12,653 nucleotides of DNA, taken from positions 1 to 12,653 of the forward strand of contig CALBZH010000627.1 in NCBI GenBank assembly GCA_937889795.1, in the 5' to 3' direction. This document shows, in pieces, positions 7,097-12,653 of this stretch. The notes under the pieces are model-generated. The model was not told the origin of the DNA, searched no databases, and saw nothing but the letters and a program-made list of their open reading frames with translations. The position numbers were made by a program, and so were the translations under genes. The DNA is from an uncultured Syntrophobacteraceae bacterium (GTDB taxonomy: Bacteria; Desulfobacterota; Syntrophobacteria; Syntrophobacterales; Syntrophobacteraceae). Positions within the stretch are counted from its first letter, which is position 1. Every line of letters begins with the position of its first letter.

Positions 7097-10000
7097 CACG
7101 CCGTCCTTTCAAATAGACCGTCCAACTTGGCCAAGATCTGATCATCCTCGTACTGCATAAGCTGAATGGCTTTCGCGGGGCATTCGGCAGCACAGACGCC
7201 GCACCCGCGACATTTCGTCGGATCGATTTGCGAGTAGCCTTCCGCATTGATGAAAGGCACGTCGAAGGGGCACGCCCGGACACAAATGAGGCATGCAGCA
7301 CAACGGTCCTTGTCGACTGTCGCGGTGGCAGCCCCGAAATTGATGGTATCCATCGACAGATAGGTCTGTGCCCGTGAGGCGGCGGCCAGAGCCTGGGTGA
7401 TGCTCTCTGGAATGGACTTCGGCGAATGGGCGGTGCCGGCGACGAAAACCCCGGGAACCTCGAGGTCCACCGGTCTCAGCTTGACATGATCCTCCAGAAA
7501 GTACCCATCCGATGTTCTCGGGACGTGGAAGATGATCCCGAGATCATCCGTGGACTCCCGATTGGCCACCAGCCCTGTGCTCAGCACCAGACAGTCGGCA
7601 CTCACCTTCATCTGCTGGGTCAGAATTGGATCGGTGAAAGTGACCAGAGCCTTCTCCCCGTTCGCTTCGACCCGGGGCTTGTCCGCCAATTCGTAGGGAA
7701 CGAAGACGATGCCCTCTTCGCGCGCTTCCCGGTAGTAGTCTTCGGTGAACCCCGGTGTACGAATATCGCGGTAGAGCACATAAATCTCCGCGTCCGGATT
7801 GAGCGCATGGATTCGCAGCGCATTCTTCACGGCGGCCTGGCAGCAGAGGCGCGAGCAATTGGGGTTCTCAGGAACGCGAGACCCCACGCACTGAATCATC
7901 ACCACCTGCTTCCAGCCCTTCACTTTATCCGGACTGTCTTCCAGGATGGCCTCCAGGTCAAGCTGCGTGACGGCAGCCGGGCTGGATCCCAGAAGGTACT
8001 CCGCCGGCCGGTTGGGCACGGCGCCCGTGGCGAGAATCGTGATCCCGTGCTCGATCTCGCGGTAGGCTTTGTCCGCACCAACCTGAACCCCGGTCTTGAA
8101 CATCCCGGCGACTCCCGAATGATCCACCACGGCGGCATTTTTCAGGATCTGAATCTTGTCATGCTGCTCCGCTCGCTGGATCAGGGCGTCCACAAAAGCT
8201 CTGACATCCTCTCCCTGGATCGTCTTTCGAACCTGGCGCGCGACCCCGCCCAGATCCCCGGACTTCTCGACCAGGCTGACCTGATAACCCATGTCCGCGA
8301 GCTTCACAGACGCCGTCATGCCGGCGACACCGCCGCCCACGACCAGCACGTCCTTGCTCACCGGAAGCGTGTAATCCTTGAGCGGTTGGGCGACTCGCAC
8401 GGCGGCCACCGCCATCCGAAGGAGCTCCTTGCCCTTGGCCAACGCTTCCGCCGGATGATCGGAATGGACCCAGACGTTTTGATCGCGCAGGTTGGCGATC
8501 TCCACCAGATACTTGTTCAGTCCGGCTCTGCGCAGAGCATCCTGAAAAACGGTCTGATGCGTTCTCGGGGAGCAACCCCCGATCACCACCCGGTTGAGCT
8601 TCTTGTCGCGGATCTCGCTTTCGATCTGTCCCAGGGACTCAGCCGAGCAGGCATGCTTGAGAGTCTTGGCGACGGCCACCCCGGGGATCGACGCCACATC
8701 GCCCGCAAGGCTTTCCAGGTCGACCACGCCGCTGGCGCTCATCCCGCAGTCACACACGAAAACGCCGATCTTGGGCTCCTCGCCCGCCACATCGCGCTCG
8801 GGCGGAAAACCTTCGTCGCCTTCCGAAACCACCCGAAGCGGACTGAGATGCCCGAGGGCCCCGCAAGCGGCGGCACTGCCTTGGACCAAGGTTTCCGGAA
8901 TGTCCTTCGGACTTTCAAACATTCCACACACATAGATGCCAGGCTTGGAGGTGGCAAGCGGACTCAGACTGTCCGTCTTGGCATAACCGTGCCGGTTGAG
9001 CTCCACTCCGATCTTGGCAGCCAGGGCCTTCATGTCCTCGGTAACACGAAAACCGGTCGTGAGAACGACCATGTCGAACCTGTCTGCCAGAACTTGACTG
9101 CCCCCATGGGGAACATAGGAGATGGCCAGCTCTCCCGTCAAACCGCCATCCTGGATGACCGGCTCGATGCTGTGCGGACGGCTCCGAACGAACCGGATGC
9201 CATATTCGTTCTTGGCCCTCTGGAGGTAGAGCTCGTAATCCTTTCCAGAGGTGCGCATATCCATGTAGAAAACCGTCGCCTCGATTTCCTTGTCGAACCG
9301 CTCGCGCGTGACGATCGCCTCCTTGAGGGCGTACATGCAGCATGCGCTCGAACAGTAGGACACAAAATGCTCCTGCACCCCTCTCGATCCAACGCACTGG
9401 ATCCAGGCGATCCTCTTGGGCCTGCCGCCGTCCGACGGCCGAACCAGCTCGCCAAGGGTCGGTCCGGAAGCCGAGAGAATGCGCTCGTACTCGAGGCTCG
9501 TCACCACGTTCGGGTAGGTCCCGTAACCGTAGGTTTCCAACGCCTGGGGATTGAAGGTCTCGGCTCCAAGCGCCAGAACGATGGAGCCCACCTGGAGCTG
9601 CTCGACTCGCTGATTGTCCTCGCGAAGAATGGCCCCCGTCGGGCAGACGTTAACGAGCGCATCGACATTCGAGCACGCCGCCATGTCAACGGAGAACGCG
9701 TAGGGCGTCGCCTGAGGATAACGCATGCAGGTCGGAGCGCGAGGATCCAGCCCGGGCGTGAAGCGCACGCATTCGGGGAACTTGCGGTAGCATTCGCCAC
9801 AAGCCGTGCATTTATCCAAGTCAATGTAACGGGGGCTCGTCTTCAGCGTCGCATTGAAGCTGCCTGCGCTTCCGTCCAACGCATCGAGCTCGGTCATCGT
9901 CATGATGTCGAGAGGCAGCTGCCGACCGCTTTCCGAAAGCTTGGGAGACAGCGTGCACACATCACAATTGTTGGTCGGGAAGGTGCGATCCAGCTTTGCC

Positions 10001-10152
10001 ATGAGCCCGCCGACCGCATGAGCCTTTTCGATCAAGACGACATCCCGGCCTGCCTCGGCCAGGTCCAGTGCGGCACGAATGCCGCCCATACCACCGCCGA
10101 CCACAAGTACCCTGTTGCTCGGTTGGGACTTCCTTTGTTTTTGCATTGCCAC
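7096..10152 (-). CDS. hdrA: Fused HdrA-type FAD/Fe-S electron-bifurcation subunit (CoB-CoM heterodisulfide reductase subunit A family)
   Basis: The product is 1018 aa from GTG 10152, which has AGAGGA just upstream; ATG 10146 is an alternative two codons inside. Domains in order: an FAD-binding fold RVLVVGGGMGG (14-24) with FPTNNCDVCTLSPKL (58-72); a ferredoxin insert (about 108-175); the rest of the first thioredoxin-reductase-like half to about 440; the HdrA linker domain KIGVFVCDCG (461-470) with IGGCSPRTHQ (524-533); a second FAD fold DVLVVGGGVAGM (601-612); and a C-terminal ferredoxin with two full CxxCxxCxxxC motifs (951-961 and 981-991). The family binds FAD and splits electron pairs between high- and low-potential acceptors. 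Here it is inferred to drive or use methylene-tetrahydrofolate reduction through MvhD and MetVF. Odd points: the ferredoxin insert reads CTACGECYRKFPEC, with Phe125 where the fourth Cys belongs. The second cluster motif keeps only Cys160 and Cys170. No hdrB or hdrC is adjacent. Confidence 0.93.
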   Translation of the reverse strand: MAMQKQRKSQPSNRVLVVGGGMGGIRAALDLAEAGRDVVLIEKAHAVGGLMAKLDRTFPTNNCDVCTLSPKLSESGRQLPLDIMTMTELDALDGSAGSFNATLKTSPRYIDLDKCTACGECYRKFPECVRFTPGLDPRAPTCMRYPQATPYAFSVDMAACSNVDALVNVCPTGAILREDNQRVEQLQVGSIVLALGAETFNPQALETYGYGTYPNVVTSLEYERILSASGPTLGELVRPSDGGRPKRIAWIQCVGSRGVQEHFVSYCSSACCMYALKEAIVTRERFDKEIEATVFYMDMRTSGKDYELYLQRAKNEYGIRFVRSRPHSIEPVIQDGGLTGELAISYVPHGGSQVLADRFDMVVLTTGFRVTEDMKALAAKIGVELNRHGYAKTDSLSPLATSKPGIYVCGMFESPKDIPETLVQGSAAACGALGHLSPLRVVSEGDEGFPPERDVAGEEPKIGVFVCDCGMSASGVVDLESLAGDVASIPGVAVAKTLKHACSAESLGQIESEIRDKKLNRVVIGGCSPRTHQTVFQDALRRAGLNKYLVEIANLRDQNVWVHSDHPAEALAKGKELLRMAVAAVRVAQPLKDYTLPVSKDVLVVGGGVAGMTASVKLADMGYQVSLVEKSGDLGGVARQVRKTIQGEDVRAFVDALIQRAEQHDKIQILKNAAVVDHSGVAGMFKTGVQVGADKAYREIEHGITILATGAVPNRPAEYLLGSSPAAVTQLDLEAILEDSPDKVKGWKQVVMIQCVGSRVPENPNCSRLCCQAAVKNALRIHALNPDAEIYVLYRDIRTPGFTEDYYREAREEGIVFVPYELADKPRVEANGEKALVTFTDPILTQQMKVSADCLVLSTGLVANRESTDDLGIIFHVPRTSDGYFLEDHVKLRPVDLEVPGVFVAGTAHSPKSIPESITQALAAASRAQTYLSMDTINFGAATATVDKDRCAACLICVRACPFDVPFINAEGYSQIDPTKCRGCGVCAAECPAKAIQLMQYEDDQILAKLDGLFERTA

Positions 10153-10207
10153 CCTGATCCTCTTTATAGGGTTGAATGATCCGTCCTCACGGTTAACACC
10201 AGATGCG

Positions 10208-10370
10208 GGCTTGAACGCTTGACCACTCGGGAATGCACGCCATTTGAAATCCGGTTGCCGTCACACGTCCCATGGCCTTTTGTCGCTTCCCGCGTTGAAC
10301 AACAAATCACGAAGTATCCTCACCTTCGGGAGTACTCATCCCTCCGCGAATGGGGCACTCCCCTATCAGA
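10208..10370. repeat. Diverged partial copies of the 10411-10625 element
   Basis: TTGAACAACAA occurs at 10295-10305 and again at 10436-10446, each time shortly after CTTCCC. Downstream, ATCCCTCCGCGAATGGGGCAC resembles ATCCCATCCGCAACGGACAC of the main element. CGGTTGCCGTCACACGT (10252-10268) resembles the main element's right end (CGGTTGCAGTC..CGCACGT), and GGCTTGAAC is found at both 10208 and 10433. The order (end-like piece, then start-like piece, then the main element) suggests decayed tandem copies. Confidence 0.35.
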
Positions 10371-10410
10371 TGTCCCTTCTCATCCCCCATAGATCCCCTT
10401 TTTTCCATTG

Positions 10411-10625
10411 GTGCGACTTACTCTTCCCTTCCGGCTTGAACAACAAGCCTCGGTGAATCCCATCCGCAACGGACACGGCCAAGGTGCAACCGGCCCGGCG
10501 CTACCCGTCCACCGAAACCGACACACGGCTCTTGGGAAAACATGCGAGCAAGGTACGGATCTTCTCAGGTCGAGGCAGGTGATAGACGGAGCGGGAAGGT
10601 CGGTTGCAGTCAGGTGAAGTCGCAC
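10411..10625. repeat. 215-bp element bounded by inverted repeats, candidate structured RNA or MITE-like element
   Basis: GTGCGACTT (10411-10419) is the exact reverse complement of AAGTCGCAC (10617-10625). Nested inside, TGCAACCGGCC (10485-10495) pairs with GGTCGGTTGCA (10598-10608) over 11 bp with a single G-U or mismatch, and CCGTC (10505-10509) pairs with GACGG (10585-10589). A local hairpin CCGGCTTG-AACAA-CAAGCCTCGG sits at 10431-10453. Nested long-range pairings that close in order are what a folded RNA shows; the short terminal repeats also fit a small non-autonomous mobile element. No target-site duplication is visible. The GTGCG start resembles a group II intron 5' end, but I could not find a convincing domain V. 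The transcribed strand is unknown; on the minus strand it would lie in the hdrA operon leader. Confidence 0.45.
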
Positions 10626-10691
10626 GTGCGGTCATAAACTGGGGTGCCTCATTGTCCTAGATTCGATTCAGCGCTAACCTGCTCCTCCGAT

Positions 10692-10714
10692 GGCTCCCGC
10701 TTCGACCGGGAGCC
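10692..10714. other. Perfect 8-bp GC-rich hairpin
   Basis: GGCTCCCG and CGGGAGCC flank a seven-base loop CTTCGAC. No T tract follows on either strand, so a terminator role is doubtful. Confidence 0.4.
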
Positions 10715-11237
10715 GGCCCCACCGTGGCTATGCATTTCTCGGACAGGGCGACATCACTGTGTTTTTTTTCACGTTTCCGCGCGCAAAAAAACCCTGCTGA
10801 TTGGCATTCCGTCAACCCCCGGGGAGCCAAGCGATCTACCCTCAACTGATGCTTCAGGAGATCAGGCGGCGTTCCGTGCTGAGCGTTCCAACCACACAGG
10901 TCAGCCCCTGAACCGTCGGGGAGCGCCGACGTCTTTCGACATGCCCATTCCCCGCGGGCTCAAACCGATGCGGGGAAGAGAGGATCCGTCGGTGGGGGAT
11001 TGGTAAATCTCGAAATCGACGATCTGGCAGCCCATACTATCCCGTGGGCCAAAACTATAACTGGCTTGGTGAAGACTGTCAAATACTTAAACAACGATCC
11101 GCACGGCATCCCTGCGCGCTTGACGAGACAATTCTACAAGGAAGTACAAACTGTTACAAGGAGTAGAACATCGAGCGCCGATAAGGATCTCGAACGCCCC
11201 CCCAGAGCACTCCAAACCCTCCCCGAATGAGGGATTT

Positions 11238-11267
11238 TTGTCTAGACAATGTGATCCTTATTATAAT
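11238..11267 (+). promoter_or_regulatory. Candidate sigma-70 promoter with overlapping palindrome for the right-hand hdrA
   Basis: TTGTCT (11238-11243) and TATAAT (11262-11267) are separated by 18 bases in a locally AT-rich patch, about 125 bases upstream of the hdrA start at 11392. The perfect palindrome TGTCTAGACA (11239-11248) covers the -35 box and could be a dimeric repressor operator. The -35 matches the consensus at only four of six bases, and no binding protein is known. Confidence 0.4.
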
Positions 11268-11391
11268 AATTAGAGGTTTGTGAAACTTGATTCTATGTTC
11301 AATTGTGGGTATGTATTCCTCCGTCCAAGCTCGCGCGTCTCATAGCGGCTGTTCCTGTTCGAGAAGAATCTGCATGCGGAGTGAAACTTTC

Positions 11392-12653
11392 ATGAAGGAA
11401 GCCACTGTTACACAAGAAAAGATCGGTGCGGTCATGGTCGTGGGGGGCGGCATCGCCGGAACCCAGGCAGCGCTGGATTTGGCCGCGTCCGGTTTTTCCG
11501 TCACGTTGGTCGAGCGGTCGCTCTCCATCGGCGGCGCCATGGCGAAGCTCGACAAGACCTTTCCTACCAACGACTGCTCCATGTGCATCCTGTCGCCTAA
11601 GCTCGTCGAGGCCGGTCGGCATCTGAACGTCAGGCTGATCACCTTCGCCGAGATCGAGAGCCTCGAGGGTGAGGCCGGCCATTTCACGGTTACGGTTCGG
11701 GAGAAGCCGCGGTACGTGGACCCGGACAAGTGCATTGCGTGCGGTGAGTGCGCGGCGAAATGTCCGAAGAAGGTGAGCGACAGCTTCAACGAGGGTCTGG
11801 GGAAGCGCAAGGCCGCCTATGTTCTCTACCCGCAGGCCGTCCCCCTCAAGTATGCCATCGATGAAGACAACTGCATCTATTTTAAGAAAGGCAAATGCAG
11901 GGCCTGCGAGAAGGTCTGCCCTGCAGGAGCGGTCGATTTCACGCAGAAGGGGAAGACCCATCGCATCGAGGTGGGGTCGGTCATCCTCGCTCCCGGTTTC
12001 ACGTCCTGCAATCCGCGCATTTACGACACGTACGGCTACGGAGCGCATCCTAACGTCGTCACCAGCATGGAGTTCGAGCGGATTTTGAGCGCTTCGGGCC
12101 CCTTCGAGGGTCACTTGGTACGGCCCTCCGACCGGGAGCCCTGCCGGAAGATCGCCTGGCTCCAGTGTGTGGGGTCCAGGGACATGCACGACGGAGCGCG
12201 TCCATATTGCTCCGGTGTCTGCTGCACGTATGCCATCAAGGAAGCGGTGATAGCCAAGGAGCATGCCGGCGGGGATCTGGATACCGCGATCTTCTTCATG
12301 GACATGCGGACCTACGGCAAGGATTTCGAGCGATACTACGACCGGGCCCGAAACGAAGGGGGCGTTCGCTTCGTGCGATCGCGCATTCACAGCGTGCAGC
12401 CGGATGCACCCGGATCCGGAGACCTGCGGGTGGAGTACGTGGACGATTTGGGCACACTCCACAGTGAAACCTTCGATCTTGTGGTCCTTTCCACGGGCCT
12501 TGAAACCTCGAGCGATATGCTCGAGCTGGCCAGGAAGCTCGATGTACGCATCGACGCCAACGGCTTTGCCGAAACCGGCAGCTTCTCCCCCATCCAGAAG
12601 TCAAGGCCGGGAATCTTTGTCTGCGGCGCTTTTGCCGGCCCGAAAGACATCCC
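11392..12653 (+). CDS. HdrA-type FAD/Fe-S protein (CoB-CoM heterodisulfide reductase subunit A family), 3'-truncated by window end
   Basis: 420 codons are visible and the frame stays open to the last base. I chose ATG 11392 with GGAG ten bases upstream; an in-frame ATG at 11374 is possible. An FAD-binding fold AVMVVGGGIAG (13-23) is followed by FPTNDCSMCILSPKLVEAGR (57-76), the HdrA CxxC signature. A complete ferredoxin insert follows, with CIACGECAAKC (Cys 114, 117, 120, 124) and CIYFKKGKCRACEKVC (Cys 161, 169, 172, 176). After it come IAWLQCVGSRD (254-264), PYCSGVCCTYAIKEA (271-285) and FFMDMRTYGKDFERYY (301-316), all typical of HdrA/QmoA. It closely parallels the N-terminal half of the operonic HdrA but keeps every cluster cysteine. 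Genes beyond the window (hdrB, hdrC, qmo or others) would decide its partner. It is transcribed divergently from the metF operon across the 1.2-kb gap. Whether it has the fused 1000-residue form cannot be seen. Confidence 0.92.
   Translation, partial: MKEATVTQEKIGAVMVVGGGIAGTQAALDLAASGFSVTLVERSLSIGGAMAKLDKTFPTNDCSMCILSPKLVEAGRHLNVRLITFAEIESLEGEAGHFTVTVREKPRYVDPDKCIACGECAAKCPKKVSDSFNEGLGKRKAAYVLYPQAVPLKYAIDEDNCIYFKKGKCRACEKVCPAGAVDFTQKGKTHRIEVGSVILAPGFTSCNPRIYDTYGYGAHPNVVTSMEFERILSASGPFEGHLVRPSDREPCRKIAWLQCVGSRDMHDGARPYCSGVCCTYAIKEAVIAKEHAGGDLDTAIFFMDMRTYGKDFERYYDRARNEGGVRFVRSRIHSVQPDAPGSGDLRVEYVDDLGTLHSETFDLVVLSTGLETSSDMLELARKLDVRIDANGFAETGSFSPIQKSRPGIFVCGAFAGPKDI

Larger units (their letters stand above)
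10153..11391. other. 1.2-kb region without a convincing gene between divergent hdrA genes
   Basis: Open frames here (70-120 codons) have no recognisable domains, lack good ribosome-binding sites and overlap inverted repeats, so I do not call genes. The stretch contains a structured 215-bp element (10411-10625) with diverged partial copies to its left, a perfect 8-bp GC hairpin at 10692-10714, a T8 run at 10762-10769, an A7 run at 10785-10791 and a 6-bp hairpin at 10914-10931. A weak terminator-like stem CCCTC/GAGGG followed by ATTTTT lies at 11217-11239, and a likely promoter for the right-hand hdrA at 11238-11267. The frame from 11000 to 11230 looks the most protein-like, but nothing in it is recognisable. 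The promoter of the left hdrA operon must lie here too; I could not place it. Confidence 0.6.

Noticed and set aside
7426..10179. A 917-codon open frame on the + strand opposite hdrA
   Set aside because: It is the antisense shadow of a GC-rich gene with strong third-position bias; the translation has no domain and the minus-strand frame encodes a full HdrA.
10160..10200. TATAAA on the minus strand just before the hdrA start as a -10 box
   Set aside because: No acceptable -35 hexamer at 16-18 bases, and it would leave almost no leader before the start codon.
10411..10660. Group II intron relic (GTGCGAC start; CGCACGTGCGGTC resembling the 3' half of a domain V)
   Set aside because: The 5' half of a domain V, its catalytic AGC triad and a reverse transcriptase are not found; kept only as an unidentified structured element.
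10644..11006. A 120-codon + strand frame in the intergenic region
   Set aside because: Contains hairpins and homopolymer runs, and its translation looks like random GC-rich sequence.
11000..11230. A 76-codon + strand frame starting TTG, with plausible amino-acid composition
   Set aside because: No domain recognised, no proper ribosome-binding site, and the frame continues open upstream without a clear start. It may be a decayed gene piece, but the sequence alone does not support a call.
11299..12462. A 387-codon minus-strand frame opposite the right-hand hdrA
   Set aside because: Antisense shadow; the plus strand gives a textbook HdrA N-terminus through the same stretch.

Overview
The window reads as part of a chromosome from an anaerobic, acetyl-CoA-pathway-using bacterium, most likely a sulfate-reducing or syntrophic member of the Desulfobacterota (Syntrophobacter-like). 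This is inference from gene content and the GC-rich coding bias; no rRNA or tRNA is present to settle it.

Left block (1-2375, + strand): the 3' end of a NifX/NifB-type dinitrogenase iron-molybdenum cofactor family gene, a COG0731-like radical SAM gene and an Mrp/ApbC-type P-loop ATPase. They are joined by TGATG and ATGA stop/start overlaps, so they form one translationally coupled unit, probably for Fe-S or metal-cofactor work. Next comes a visibly AT-rich sulfotransferase gene on the opposite strand (2389-3252). Directly beyond its 5' end is a 138-bp leftover of a second mrp-like 3' end (3268-3405). A cytoplasmic PAS histidine kinase (3494-4585, - strand) follows, without a response regulator in view.

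Central block (5037-10152, - strand, transcribed right to left): hdrA, mvhD, metV, metF. This is the gene set of the proposed flavin-based electron-bifurcating methylene-tetrahydrofolate reductase known from Moorella (MetFV-HdrABC-MvhD), but hdrB and hdrC are absent from the cluster. The HdrA is a fused, roughly 1018-residue form with two FAD modules and a C-terminal 2x[4Fe-4S] ferredoxin domain. Its first, inserted ferredoxin domain has lost several cluster cysteines. Hairpins that look like terminators lie between metF and the kinase gene (4787-4830 and 4900-4930).

Right block (10153-12653): a 1.2-kb stretch without a convincing gene separates the operon from a second, divergent hdrA (11392 to the window end, + strand, 3'-truncated) that keeps all cluster cysteines. 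The gap holds a 215-bp element at 10411-10625 bounded by a perfect 9-bp inverted repeat with an 11-bp helix nested inside, plus diverged partial copies next to it. It also holds several GC hairpins and a plausible promoter with a 10-bp palindrome ahead of the second hdrA.

The most interesting points are the HdrBC-less Met/Hdr operon with a cysteine-depleted HdrA beside an intact sibling, the mrp scar beside the sulfotransferase, and the unexplained structured element between the two hdrA genes.
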